NCBI GenBank assembly: GCA_964435285.1 | Contig: CAYSYA010000004.1 | Span: 1-64,000, forward strand | DNA from: GCA-2718035 sp964435285 | GTDB lineage: Bacteria; Bacteroidota; Bacteroidia; Flavobacteriales; TMED113 | Direction: 5' to 3' | DNA length: 64,000 nucleotides | In this document: piece by piece, positions 42,576-52,456 of the stretch | Position numbering within the stretch: position 1 is the stretch's first letter | Layout: each line of letters begins with the position of its first letter | Program-made: the position numbers and the translations under genes | Notes under the pieces: model-generated | Databases searched by the model: none | What the model saw: only the letters and a program-made list of their open reading frames with translations | Told to the model about the DNA's origin: nothing

Positions 42576-43973
42576 ATGTATGATATATCACAATTAAAAA
42601 AGATGTTACTTCCGGAATTACAAAAAATTTCCGAAGAACTAAAAATATCTAATTTTAAAAAAATTAAAAAAACTGACTTAATCTATGAAATTTTAGATAA
42701 GCAATCAGTAGAAAAAAAACAAGAAGAAACTCTAAAAATAAAATCTGATAAAAAAGAAAGATTCTCCAAAAACCCTTTCAGGAAAAATAATAAAATTTCA
42801 GAAGATCAAAAGAGTAGTTTTGTTCATAACAAACAAGTTAGGAGAAAAGAGTATGATTTAGAAGGAATAATTACAGGTGAAGGAGTACTTGAAGTAATGC
42901 CAGATGGTTATGGCTTTATAAGATCCTCTGATTATAATTATTTAAACTCTCCTGATGATATTTATGTATCTCAATCTCAAATTAAATTATTTGGATTAAA
43001 AACTGGAGACACGATTTCAGGTCAGTTACGACCACCTAAAGAAGGTGAAAAATATTTTCCCCTAGTTAAAGTAGAAAAAATAAACAATCTTGACCCAAAA
43101 AACGTAAGAGATAGAGTTTCATTTAAACATAAAACACCTCTTTTTCCTGAAGAAAAATTTGAACTTGCAAATGCAAATAAAACAATCTCTACTAGACTAA
43201 TTGACTTATTTGCCCCCATAGGAAAAGGTCAAAGAGGATTAATTGTAGCTCAACCCAAAACAGGTAAAACAATTTTATTAAAAGAATTAGCAAATGCAAT
43301 CACAGCATCTCATCCTGAAGTATATCAAATAGTATTATTAATTGACGAAAGACCTGAAGAAGTGACTGATATGGCCAGATCTGTAAAAGGTGAAGTAATT
43401 GCTTCAACATTTGATGAACCTGCAGAAAGGCACGTAAAAGTTGCAAACATTGTTTTAGCAAAAGCAAAAAGATTAGTTGAATGCGGTCACGATGTTGTGA
43501 TTTTACTTGACTCAATCACTAGACTTGCAAGAGCATACAACACAGTTGCTCCAGCAACTGGAAAAGTTCTTTCTGGTGGAATTGATGCCAACGCATTACA
43601 TAAACCTAAAAGATTTTTTGGTTCTGCTAGAAATATTGAAAACGGAGGATCTCTTACTATAATTGCAACTGCATTAGTTGAAACTGGTTCAAAAATGGAT
43701 GACGTTATCTTTGAAGAATTTAAAGGTACTGGAAATATGGAATTACAATTAGATCGAAATATTGCAAACAGGAGAATCTATCCTGCTATAGATTTAGTTA
43801 ACTCAGGTACAAGAAGAGAAGATTTACTTATTAGTAAAGAGTCATTGCAAAGAATTTGGATTTTAAGAAAATATTTAAATGACATGAAACCATTAGAAGC
43901 AATGGAATTTATAAAGGATAGAATAAGTAAGACTCAAAATAATGAAGAATTTCTTATTTCAATGAACGGATAA
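42576..43973 (+). CDS. rho: Transcription termination factor Rho
   Basis: 465 residues. N-terminal Rho-N helical part (ISQLKKMLLPELQKISEEL), a short Lys-rich linker (~50-90), the RNA-binding cold-shock-like domain (GVLEVMPDGYGFIRSSDYNY) and the ATPase core with P-loop QPKTGKTILL, LIDERPEEVTDM and LLDSITRLARAYN. The linker is short compared with the long inserts reported in many other Bacteroidota Rho proteins. Rho may be of special weight here because convergent genes leave no space for intrinsic terminators. The end overlaps mpl by 20 bases. Confidence 0.96.
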   Translation: MYDISQLKKMLLPELQKISEELKISNFKKIKKTDLIYEILDKQSVEKKQEETLKIKSDKKERFSKNPFRKNNKISEDQKSSFVHNKQVRRKEYDLEGIITGEGVLEVMPDGYGFIRSSDYNYLNSPDDIYVSQSQIKLFGLKTGDTISGQLRPPKEGEKYFPLVKVEKINNLDPKNVRDRVSFKHKTPLFPEEKFELANANKTISTRLIDLFAPIGKGQRGLIVAQPKTGKTILLKELANAITASHPEVYQIVLLIDERPEEVTDMARSVKGEVIASTFDEPAERHVKVANIVLAKAKRLVECGHDVVILLDSITRLARAYNTVAPATGKVLSGGIDANALHKPKRFFGSARNIENGGSLTIIATALVETGSKMDDVIFEEFKGTGNMELQLDRNIANRRIYPAIDLVNSGTRREDLLISKESLQRIWILRKYLNDMKPLEAMEFIKDRISKTQNNEEFLISMNG

Positions 43974-45300
43974 CCTGTTTAAAATTGACTTCCTGAAAAT
44001 TTCCGGAACTCATAAGTAGTAAATTTGTTTTTAACCATTTAATTTTTCTTATTTTTTCTTTTAAATCATTTTTATCAGTAAAAACAAGAACGTTCTTGTG
44101 GTCTATTTTGTTCATTACATCTTCATAATTAAAGGTATGCATTCCCCTTTTTATTAATTCTTTCTTTGAATAAAAAATCCAAACAAAATCTGCTTTTTCA
44201 AAAGTATTTTTATAACGAACTAAAAATTCTAAAGTCAAACTACTAAAAGTATATAACTCTAAACACGCAATTAAATAATTTTTTGGAAATAAATCTTTTA
44301 ATGCTGAAACTGAAGCTTTTACTTTTGAGGGAGAGTGAGCAAAATCTCTGTAAATTTTAGAGTCAGAATTAATTTCATAAAATAACTCGAGTCTATTTTT
44401 TGCTCCTGAAAACGAAGAAATGGATTTATAAAATAAATTATCTGACAAGCCTAATTCATTACATATTTTTCTAGCAGCTTCTAAATTATAAAGATTATGT
44501 TCGCCAAAAATAGACAATCTATAAAAATTATTATTATTATTTATTTCTACTTTTCCAGCATTTATTTTATATGCAGGTAAAAAATATTTTTCGTGGTGGC
44601 CTGGAAAAAATTTAATAATGTTTTTTAAATTACTGTCATTATTTACAAAAAAAAGTTTAGTTTTTTTACTACAAGAAACTAACAAATCAATAAAAGTATT
44701 CAAATAAGATTTAAAAGTTGAAAAAACGTTCACGTGATCCCAAGAAATTCCAGAAATAACTAATAAATTAGGACTGTAATGTAAAAATTTTGATTTATTA
44801 TCTAATTTGGATGATAAATACTCGTCTCCTTCAATTATAATTATTTTACTGTCAGATAACTTAACTAAGTTATTAAAACCTTTTATTTTTGCTCCTACTA
44901 CATAATCAAATTGAAAATTATTTTCTTTTAAAGCATACATTATCATCGAAGTTATTGTAGTTTTACCATGACTTCCTGCAATAACAATTCTTTTTTTATT
45001 TCTAGATTCATTAGCAATAAACTCTGGGAAAGAAAATATTTTAATTTTATTTTCTCTAGCCTTAATTAATTCCGGATTATCAATTTTAGCATGCATACCT
45101 AAAATCACAAAATCTAAATCATTTGTAATTTTTTCTGGAAACCATCCCTCTTCTGGCAAAAGACTTTCTTTTTTTAGATTATCTTTTGATGGACTATAAA
45201 ACTTGTCATCTGATCCAGTTACATAATAACCTTTTTGTTTTAAAGAAATAGCTAAAGCATGCATAATACTCCCACCAATAGCAATAAAATGAACTTTCAT
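43954..45300 (-). CDS. mpl: UDP-N-acetylmuramate:L-alanyl-gamma-D-glutamyl-meso-diaminopimelate ligase
   Basis: 448 residues from the ATG giving MKVHFIAIGGSIMHALA, the usual opening; an ATG nine codons upstream adds an unsupported tail. Mur-ligase ATP site AGSHGKTTITSM, EGDEYLSS, and the later RDFAHSPSKVKASV identify Mpl rather than MurC. It re-uses the cell-wall tripeptide. A diaminopimelate-type peptidoglycan is implied. Confidence 0.88.
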   Translation of the reverse strand: MKVHFIAIGGSIMHALAISLKQKGYYVTGSDDKFYSPSKDNLKKESLLPEEGWFPEKITNDLDFVILGMHAKIDNPELIKARENKIKIFSFPEFIANESRNKKRIVIAGSHGKTTITSMIMYALKENNFQFDYVVGAKIKGFNNLVKLSDSKIIIIEGDEYLSSKLDNKSKFLHYSPNLLVISGISWDHVNVFSTFKSYLNTFIDLLVSCSKKTKLFFVNNDSNLKNIIKFFPGHHEKYFLPAYKINAGKVEINNNNNFYRLSIFGEHNLYNLEAARKICNELGLSDNLFYKSISSFSGAKNRLELFYEINSDSKIYRDFAHSPSKVKASVSALKDLFPKNYLIACLELYTFSSLTLEFLVRYKNTFEKADFVWIFYSKKELIKRGMHTFNYEDVMNKIDHKNVLVFTDKNDLKEKIRKIKWLKTNLLLMSSGNFQEVNFKQVIRSLK

Positions 45301-45374
45301 AACTATAAATATAGAATTAAAGTTCATACAAATAATAGATATTATTTTTTTAATATTGTACTGAAAAAATTATA

Positions 45375-46214
45375 ATGAAATTACATACAATAAATACCGG
45401 CCTTTTTAAATTAGATGGTGGTGCTATGTTTGGTGTCGTTCCAAAATCTATTTGGAGTAAAACAAACCCGTCGAACGAAAAAAATATGTGCCCATGGGCA
45501 ATGAGATGTTTATTAGTTGAAACTAGTAATAAATTAATTCTGATTGATACAGGAATAGGAAATAAACAAAGTGAAAAGTTTTTTTCTCATTTTTATTTAC
45601 ATGGTGATTATTCTCTTGAAAAATCAATAAATAATAACGGATTTTCAACTGATGATATTACTGATGTTATTTTTACACATCTTCATTTTGATCATTGCGG
45701 AGGTGCTGTTAAGAAAACCGGAAAAGAATATTCATTAACTTTTTCAAAAGCTAAACACTGGACAAATAAAAAACATTGGGATTGGGCAATGAATCCCAAT
45801 AACAGAGAAAAAGCTTCGTTTTTGAAAGAAAATTTTGTCCCTATTAAAGAAATGGAAAAATTAAATTTTTTAGAAGAAGGAGTCTTTAGTAAAAATATAG
45901 AAATTAAATTTTTTCATGGTCATACTGAATCTCAAATGATTCCATTTATTCATACTAATAAAAAAACTATAATTTTTTGTGCTGATTTACTACCATCAAC
46001 AGGTCATATTCCATTACCATACGTTATGGGTTACGATGTAAGGCCTCTAATTACCTTAAATGAAAAAGAGAAGTTTCTTAATGAGGCTTTTGAAAAAGAA
46101 TACATACTTTTTTTAGAACATGATTATTACAATGAATGTTGCAAAATAGGAAAAAATGGAGACAAATTTATTGTCAAAGAAACAGGAACGTTAAATGATT
46201 TTTTAAATAATTAA
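45375..46214 (+). CDS. MBL-fold hydrolase, lactonase/AttM-like
   Basis: 279 residues, metallo-beta-lactamase fold with THLHFDHCGG (HxHxDH), a His in HGHTESQM and an Asp in FCADLLPS. The layout (LIDTGIG..., insertion, then metal motif) fits the group containing N-acyl homoserine lactonases and related hydrolases. The actual substrate is unknown. The end shares a TTAA double stop with the DUF6438 gene. Confidence 0.85.
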   Translation: MKLHTINTGLFKLDGGAMFGVVPKSIWSKTNPSNEKNMCPWAMRCLLVETSNKLILIDTGIGNKQSEKFFSHFYLHGDYSLEKSINNNGFSTDDITDVIFTHLHFDHCGGAVKKTGKEYSLTFSKAKHWTNKKHWDWAMNPNNREKASFLKENFVPIKEMEKLNFLEEGVFSKNIEIKFFHGHTESQMIPFIHTNKKTIIFCADLLPSTGHIPLPYVMGYDVRPLITLNEKEKFLNEAFEKEYILFLEHDYYNECCKIGKNGDKFIVKETGTLNDFLNN

Positions 46215-46711
46215 TTTTTATTCCAAATATCAATATCTAATAAAAAATTATCAATAAATTTAACTAATTCATTGAATTTTTTTGGAGCCTTATATCTTGC
46301 TTTTACCTTATGAAAATCACCATTATAATTTACTTCAATAATGACAGATGGTAAATCAGATACTCTAGCATCATATAATTCATCAAATGAAAAAAAATCA
46401 GAACGACGAATTAAATCTTTAATAATTGCAACTTTCTTTTTATTAATTTGTGTATTATAAATACCTATTTTATCCACAAATTTCAAACCCTCGTAGGTAA
46501 CAAATCCATTTTCATAAAAATTTACTTCAAAGTATGGACATTTTCCATAACAAGGTGTCTTTCTCATTTTTAAAAAAGGTTTATCTTTTTTTTCAATAAT
46601 TGGATTATTTACTGAATCGGTAGAATATTTAATAGAGTTTTTATTTTGGATTAATCCACAGCTAAATAATAAAAAAAACAAAAAAGAAAAATAAAGAAAT
46701 TTATTAATCAT
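46211..46711 (-). CDS. DUF6438 lipoprotein
   Basis: Starting at the second ATG gives a clean lipoprotein signal ending in LFSC; the upstream ATG at 46750 would add a charged tail and overlap yidC. The domain is recognised by KTPCYGKCPYFEVNFYENG and VTYEG. Function unknown. It is the last gene of the pyrG-yidC run on the minus strand. Confidence 0.8.
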   Translation of the reverse strand: MINKFLYFSFLFFLLFSCGLIQNKNSIKYSTDSVNNPIIEKKDKPFLKMRKTPCYGKCPYFEVNFYENGFVTYEGLKFVDKIGIYNTQINKKKVAIIKDLIRRSDFFSFDELYDARVSDLPSVIIEVNYNGDFHKVKARYKAPKKFNELVKFIDNFLLDIDIWNKN

Positions 46712-46715
46712 CTTA

Positions 46716-48509
46716 TTACCTTCTTTTTTTTCTTTTTTGTTGCTTTGCAATTTCTTCTAGCTTTTTTTGAAAATTAGATTTTTTTATTGGTTTAGTTTTA
46801 TTTGCCTGTAATTGAGCATATAACTGTTTTTCATCTAAGGTTCTCTTAATGTATAATTGTTGGAAAAATGTTATAATATTTGCTAATAAATAATAATAAC
46901 TTAATCCCGAGGAATAACTATTCATTATAAAAAAGAACACTACAGGCATTATATACATCATGTATTTTAACTGGGGCATCTGATTATTAGTTGGTTGCGC
47001 ATTAAACTTCATTTGTACTAATGTAGAAATTGACATTAATAATGCAAATAAACTTAAATGTTCAAATACACCTGGCCAAAAAGAAAACTCAAGTACCGAA
47101 TCATATGTAGATAAATCTTCAGCCCAAAGAAAAGATTGCTTTCTTAATTGAATTGAAGATGGAAAAAATTTAAATAATGCAAATAAAATTGGAATTTGCA
47201 ATAACATTGGAAGACATCCTCCTAAAGGACTAACTCCTGTTTTTTTATAAAGATCCATTTGAGCTTTTTGTTTTTCCATTGGATCTTTGTCCTTAAATTT
47301 TTCATTAATTTCATCAATTTCAGGCTTTAAAACTCTCATTTTAGCCATTGATACATATGATTTTTTTGTTGGTATATATAACAACATTTTAAAAACAAGA
47401 GCTATAACTAAAATAATTAATCCATAACCAAGGCCTTGATTTTCTAAAAAATCAAAAATTGGAATGACTAAAAATTGATTAACCCAACCAAATATTCCCC
47501 AACCTAATTCAACCAAATTATCATATGAAGCGCTTTCAGAAGGGTTTTCTAAATTTTTTAAGTAATTATAATCATTTGGAACAAATAAAAAAGAAAAATT
47601 AAAGTTATTATTAATTTTTAATTTAGTTTGCATATTCTTAACAACAGAGGAATCAATATCGCTTCCTTTAATTTTCATGTAATCAACTATAAAGCTAGAA
47701 TTGGAAGTTAGAATTGTTGAAAAAAATTGTTGTTTGTAACCTATCCATGAAATAGGGTCTGACTCATCATCAACCTTATCATCTCCTGAAAAAGATAACT
47801 TTTTATACTTACCTTGATTAGTTGAATAAACTAAATTACTTGAGTTTCTTTCAGATGTAAAGCCTGAATCTAAGTTTTTTTCTTGTCTAGGAGCATTTAC
47901 CTCCCAGTATAAGTTTAAATTACGAGATTTTTCTAACCCAATTATTTCAAAATTTAATTTATCTTCATCTAGAGTATATTTGAAAAAATAATTTTCTTTA
48001 AGATTTTTATATAATATCATATTATCAGAAACCTCATGCAAAACAAAAATATCATTATGAGATTCAAATTCGCTAGAGTTTTTTTGTCCTTTAACTAAGT
48101 TAATCGTAGGGTTACCTGAGTTATCTTTTGAAATTAATTTAACAGGAATTTGACTATCTTCATTTGATTCATAAGAAAGATATTTAAACTTAGAATTATC
48201 ATTTTTTAATTTTGTAATTAATTTAACATCTTTAAAACAAGCACATTTATTAGAAAATTCAATTTCAAGTTTATCATTTTTTAAAATGGTAATTGACTCC
48301 TCTATATCAAAAGTATCTTTAAATTTATTTTCTATTCCTAATAATACATCATCTTCTTTATTAAAATCATTTGTTTGTACTTCTTCATTTACATTATTAT
48401 TTTCTTCATTTTCTAAATTTTCAAATGAGGGTTGCATCATTAAAACGAGCAAAAACCCAATTATCATAAAACCTATAAAAAAATTAAAATCAAAGCTTTT
48501 TTGTTCCAT
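46716..48509 (-). CDS. yidC: Membrane protein insertase YidC
   Basis: 597 residues. N-terminal helix (about 9-25), a large periplasmic beta domain, then the conserved insertase core of five helices (GLIILVIALVFKMLLYIPT, the amphipathic coil MRVLKPEIDEINEKFKDKD, GGCLPMLLQIPILFALFKFF). The Lys/Arg-rich tail ending KKRR should contact the ribosome. It inserts inner-membrane proteins. Six bases separate it from pyrG. Confidence 0.96.
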   Translation of the reverse strand: MEQKSFDFNFFIGFMIIGFLLVLMMQPSFENLENEENNNVNEEVQTNDFNKEDDVLLGIENKFKDTFDIEESITILKNDKLEIEFSNKCACFKDVKLITKLKNDNSKFKYLSYESNEDSQIPVKLISKDNSGNPTINLVKGQKNSSEFESHNDIFVLHEVSDNMILYKNLKENYFFKYTLDEDKLNFEIIGLEKSRNLNLYWEVNAPRQEKNLDSGFTSERNSSNLVYSTNQGKYKKLSFSGDDKVDDESDPISWIGYKQQFFSTILTSNSSFIVDYMKIKGSDIDSSVVKNMQTKLKINNNFNFSFLFVPNDYNYLKNLENPSESASYDNLVELGWGIFGWVNQFLVIPIFDFLENQGLGYGLIILVIALVFKMLLYIPTKKSYVSMAKMRVLKPEIDEINEKFKDKDPMEKQKAQMDLYKKTGVSPLGGCLPMLLQIPILFALFKFFPSSIQLRKQSFLWAEDLSTYDSVLEFSFWPGVFEHLSLFALLMSISTLVQMKFNAQPTNNQMPQLKYMMYIMPVVFFFIMNSYSSGLSYYYLLANIITFFQQLYIKRTLDEKQLYAQLQANKTKPIKKSNFQKKLEEIAKQQKRKKRR

Positions 48510-48515
48510 ATTATT

Positions 48516-50114
48516 TTATTTAGTGATAGTTGATTTTATAAAACTTTTAAATAATGGATGAGGATTAATAACAGTACTTTTATACTCTGGATGAAATTGA
48601 ACTCCTACAAACCATTTATGGTTTTTAATCTCCAGAATTTCAATCAACCCAGACTTAGGATTAATTCCAACAAACCTCATATCAGATTTTTTAAAATTAT
48701 TTAAATACTCATTATTGAATTCATATCTATGCCTATGTCTTTCTTCAATTTGTTGTTGTTTATATGCTCTATAAGTTTTAGAATTTTTTACAACATCGCA
48801 TTTATACGAACCTAATCTCATAGTTCCACCTTTATTTAATAAAACTTTTTGTTCTTGCATTAAATCAATTACTGGGTGTTTAGTTTTTGAATTAATTTCG
48901 GTAGAATGAGCTGTTTTTAAACCTAATACATTTCTTGCAAATTCAACTACAGCCATTTGCATACCTAAACAAATACCTAAAAAAGGAATATTTTTAGTTC
49001 TCGCATACTGGATAGTAATTAACTTACCATTTACACCTCTTTCTCCAAAACCAGGGGCAACTACAATTCCTTTACAATCCTTAAAAATTTTTGAAGCAGA
49101 TTTTAATTTAACATCTTCTGAGTGAATCCATTTTATTTCAACTTTACAATTATTAAAAACACCACCATGTATTAGAGCTTCAGAAATGGATTTATAGGCA
49201 TCCTTTAACTCTACATACTTACCAACAATTGCAATATTAACTTTTTTAGTTGGATTTTTTAATCTAGTTAAAAAATCATTCCACTTTCTAATATTTAATC
49301 TTTTTGGTTTTTTTAATTTCAATTTTTCTAATGCAACAAGATCTAACTTTTGTTTTGCTAATAATAAAGGAACATCATAAATTGTTGACGCATCAATCGA
49401 TTCTATAACAGAGTCAGAACTTACATTACAAAAAAGTGCAATTTTATTTTTCAAATCATTTCCTAAGTTTCTTTCTGCTCTACAAACTAAAATATCAGGT
49501 TGTAAACCTAGTTGTAATAAACTTTTGACTGAATGCTGCGTAGGCTTAGTTTTTAATTCTTCAGTTGCATTTAAATACGGAACTAATGTTAGATGAATAA
49601 CAATTGCATCGTTTCCTTTTTCAAACTTCAACTGCCTAACTGTTTCTATATATGGAAGTGACTCAATATCTCCTACAGTACCTCCAATTTCTGTAATAAT
49701 TACATCATGATTTTTGGTTGCTAATGATGTAATTCGATTTTTTATTTCATTAGTCACATGTGGTATAACTTGAACGGTTTTACCTAAAAAATCTCCTTTT
49801 CTTTCCCTCTTTATTATTTTTTCGTAAACACTTCCTGTTGTTACATTATTTTTTTTTGTCATTGGCACACTCAAAAATCTTTCATAATGACCTAAATCTA
49901 AATCTGTTTCAGCGCCATCATTAGTAACAAAACACTCACCATGTTCATATGGATTTAATGTACCTGGGTCCACATTCAAATACGGATCTAATTTTTGAAT
50001 TGTAACTTTAAGACCTCTTCCTTGTAATAATACAGCTAATGAGGAAGCAACAATTCCTTTTCCTAAAGATGAGGTAACACCTCCTGTAACAAATATATAT
50101 TTACAATTAGACAT
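48516..50114 (-). CDS. pyrG: CTP synthase
   Basis: 532 residues. Synthase domain opening with FVTGGVTSSLGKGI; glutaminase domain with GICLGMQMAVVEFAR (nucleophile Cys) and the FHPEY histidine-glutamate pair. It makes CTP from UTP and glutamine. Follows a TonB receptor gene with a nine-base gap and is followed by yidC. Confidence 0.97.
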   Translation of the reverse strand: MSNCKYIFVTGGVTSSLGKGIVASSLAVLLQGRGLKVTIQKLDPYLNVDPGTLNPYEHGECFVTNDGAETDLDLGHYERFLSVPMTKKNNVTTGSVYEKIIKRERKGDFLGKTVQVIPHVTNEIKNRITSLATKNHDVIITEIGGTVGDIESLPYIETVRQLKFEKGNDAIVIHLTLVPYLNATEELKTKPTQHSVKSLLQLGLQPDILVCRAERNLGNDLKNKIALFCNVSSDSVIESIDASTIYDVPLLLAKQKLDLVALEKLKLKKPKRLNIRKWNDFLTRLKNPTKKVNIAIVGKYVELKDAYKSISEALIHGGVFNNCKVEIKWIHSEDVKLKSASKIFKDCKGIVVAPGFGERGVNGKLITIQYARTKNIPFLGICLGMQMAVVEFARNVLGLKTAHSTEINSKTKHPVIDLMQEQKVLLNKGGTMRLGSYKCDVVKNSKTYRAYKQQQIEERHRHRYEFNNEYLNNFKKSDMRFVGINPKSGLIEILEIKNHKWFVGVQFHPEYKSTVINPHPLFKSFIKSTITK

Positions 50115-50123
50115 AATCTAAAT

Positions 50124-52415
50124 TTAAAAACTCCAATTAAAACCAATATTAGGCATTATTGGAAGTTGATTAATCCTTACTGCATTTATCCTATCATAGT
50201 AAAAAATATTCCCCCTATCATAAAGATTTGTCACTCCTAAAGAAATTTCCATTGATGTACTATTTTTTAAATTAATTTTTTTGGTTAATGATACATCTAA
50301 CCTATGATAATCCGGAAGCCTACCTTCATTTAAATCAGAATAAATAATCCCCAAATCACCATTTTGACTAACAAAATCTGAGAGATTAATATTTGACAAA
50401 TCTAAATTTTCATAGTATGCTTGTGTTTGAGTAAAAGGAAATCCAGATCCATAGTTCCACCTCAAGTTAAAATCCCATAGTTTCTTTTTATCAATCACGT
50501 AAGAAAAAACCATATTAAAATTATGTGTTCTATCATAATGAGGAGAATACGTTTGGACTTCATCTTCTCTATTCACTATACCGAATGAATATACTGTCCA
50601 AATACTTGTTTTTTTTGTGTTATATTTCACAAGAATATCAATTCCTTTAGCTTCTCCTTTTTCGATCATAAAATCTTTTTTTAAAAAATCTGGTTGATCA
50701 GCAAATTCAGGAATATCTTCATATATTTTATTTCTATTAATTCCTATTAATTGATTAAATTTTTTGTAATAACCCTCTATATTAATATTTAAATTATTCA
50801 ATAAATCATATTCTAAACCTAAAACATAATGAGTTGCCGTTTGTAACAACGAATTAATTTCATTGTTTTGAAAAGTGTTTGGAATATTATCAGTACTTGA
50901 TAAAAATCCTGTAAATAAACTAACTACGTCTGAGTCATCATTTGTAGAAATTAAATTTTGTGAAAATGTTCCCCCAGAAGCTTTGAGTCTAGCTTTTTCA
51001 GTAAGATTATATTTAATTGATAATCTAGGTTCAAACCTATTTTCTCCAAGAGAAGTATAATTCTGAAACCTAAATCCTGGATTAAAAACAAATCTGTTTT
51101 TGGAAAAATTATAATCAATATATGCCGCAAAATCAGTTGAGTGATCGGTCTGTGAAAAATAGTTATTATTATTAATAACATCTAATAAAGTACTATATCC
51201 TGAAACCTGTAAACCATATCTAATCTCACTCTCTTTAGTCATAAAATACGTAAAATCTAAATTCAAATTAAATCCATTAATTTGACTAGTCAAATCATTT
51301 GTTTCTGTTCTTTCATTAATATTATAATTGGAATATGCAATTTCTCCCTCAATTAACATTTTGGCTGAACCGGGAACTAAGACAAAATTAGAACCAAGTC
51401 CATATGTTGTCCATTTTAACTGAGTTAAATTATTGTAATCTACTTCATCTAAAAAGTTAAAACCGTATAAATTAAATTTACTACCATTACCTGAAAAAAT
51501 TGACATTTTACCATACAAATCAGTGAATGCATAAGGTAATCCATTATCAGAAATGTACGAGTAGAAATTTTTTGAAGTCTTATCCAAATAAGAACTTCTT
51601 AAACTAAGAATAGCAGAAGATTCCACATTCTTATTAGAGCTTCTCATAAAAGGACCTTCAATAAGAACTTTAGAACTAAATGTATTTGCAGATAACTTAC
51701 CACTAATTTTTTTTTTGTTACCATCTCTGGTTTTTATGTTCATAATTGAAGAAATTCTCCCACCAAATTTAGCTGGAAAACCACCGGTAAATACATCAGT
51801 TTTTTTAATCAAGTCACTATCAAAGACAGAAAAAAAACCAATTGAGTGAAATGGATTATAAATAGTCATACCATCTAACAATACCTTATTGTGAATAGGG
51901 GCACCTCCTCTTATATATAATTTACCTCCTTGGTCTCCAGTAAAAACTACACCTGGTAGAATTTGTAAAAATTGAGCTAAATCTACTTCACCCCCTAAAC
52001 TAGGTAGTTTTTCTAAATTTTTACTAGTTAATTTAATAACGGAAGAATTAACTAAATTTTTATTCTCTGATTTTTCAGTACTCAAATCAACAGCATCTAG
52101 TTCAAAATTTGTTTTACTTAAATAAATTTTTAAAACAGGGGGCTTCTTACCGTAAATAATATTTATTGGAATACTTTTTTTTTCGTATCCAATAAAATCA
52201 ACTTCAATAATGTAGTTACCCTCTGGAATATTTGGAAAAATAAAATATCCATTATCATCTGAGACCCCTCCAATGGACAATCCTTTAAGAGAAATATTAG
52301 CAAAAATAATAGGCTCAGAAGAGGCCTCTTCATATATAAAACCTCTAATAGTTTCCGTTTGACAAAATAACAAAACTGGAATTAGAAAGCATAAAAGAAA
52401 ATTTATAGTTCTCAT
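50124..52415 (-). CDS. TonB-dependent outer-membrane receptor with carboxypeptidase-like N-domain
   Basis: 763 residues from the ATG. A GTG three codons upstream falls inside a perfect -7 promoter element and is thus unlikely. Signal peptide (1-~19), a carboxypeptidase-regulatory-like beta-sandwich (~20-105: TIRGFIYEEASSEPI, GVSDDNGYF), a plug domain (LPSLGGEVDLAQFLQILPGV, GGKLYIRGGAPIHN) and a C-terminal barrel ending GFNWSF. Such receptors take up large ligands using TonB energy; the substrate is unknown and no SusD partner is nearby. Confidence 0.92.
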   Translation of the reverse strand: MRTINFLLCFLIPVLLFCQTETIRGFIYEEASSEPIIFANISLKGLSIGGVSDDNGYFIFPNIPEGNYIIEVDFIGYEKKSIPINIIYGKKPPVLKIYLSKTNFELDAVDLSTEKSENKNLVNSSVIKLTSKNLEKLPSLGGEVDLAQFLQILPGVVFTGDQGGKLYIRGGAPIHNKVLLDGMTIYNPFHSIGFFSVFDSDLIKKTDVFTGGFPAKFGGRISSIMNIKTRDGNKKKISGKLSANTFSSKVLIEGPFMRSSNKNVESSAILSLRSSYLDKTSKNFYSYISDNGLPYAFTDLYGKMSIFSGNGSKFNLYGFNFLDEVDYNNLTQLKWTTYGLGSNFVLVPGSAKMLIEGEIAYSNYNINERTETNDLTSQINGFNLNLDFTYFMTKESEIRYGLQVSGYSTLLDVINNNNYFSQTDHSTDFAAYIDYNFSKNRFVFNPGFRFQNYTSLGENRFEPRLSIKYNLTEKARLKASGGTFSQNLISTNDDSDVVSLFTGFLSSTDNIPNTFQNNEINSLLQTATHYVLGLEYDLLNNLNINIEGYYKKFNQLIGINRNKIYEDIPEFADQPDFLKKDFMIEKGEAKGIDILVKYNTKKTSIWTVYSFGIVNREDEVQTYSPHYDRTHNFNMVFSYVIDKKKLWDFNLRWNYGSGFPFTQTQAYYENLDLSNINLSDFVSQNGDLGIIYSDLNEGRLPDYHRLDVSLTKKINLKNSTSMEISLGVTNLYDRGNIFYYDRINAVRINQLPIMPNIGFNWSF

Positions 52416-52423
52416 ACTGCTCA

Positions 52424-52454
52424 CAAATATATAATCTTTATGAAAACTAAAAAT
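52424..52454 (-). promoter_or_regulatory. Promoter of the TonB receptor-pyrG-yidC unit
   Basis: On the minus strand TTTT (consensus TTTG) is followed after 19 bases by TATATTTG, an exact TAnnTTTG. The element ends nine bases before the ATG at 52415, implying a very short or no leader and deciding the start codon. Confidence 0.55.
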
Positions 52455-52456
52455 GT

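Noticed and set aside
45301..45327. Upstream ATG for mpl
   Set aside because: Adds nine residues before the conserved MKVHFIAIGG opening without support.
46711..46750. Upstream start of the DUF6438 lipoprotein
   Set aside because: It would put a charged tail before a perfect lipoprotein signal and overlap yidC.
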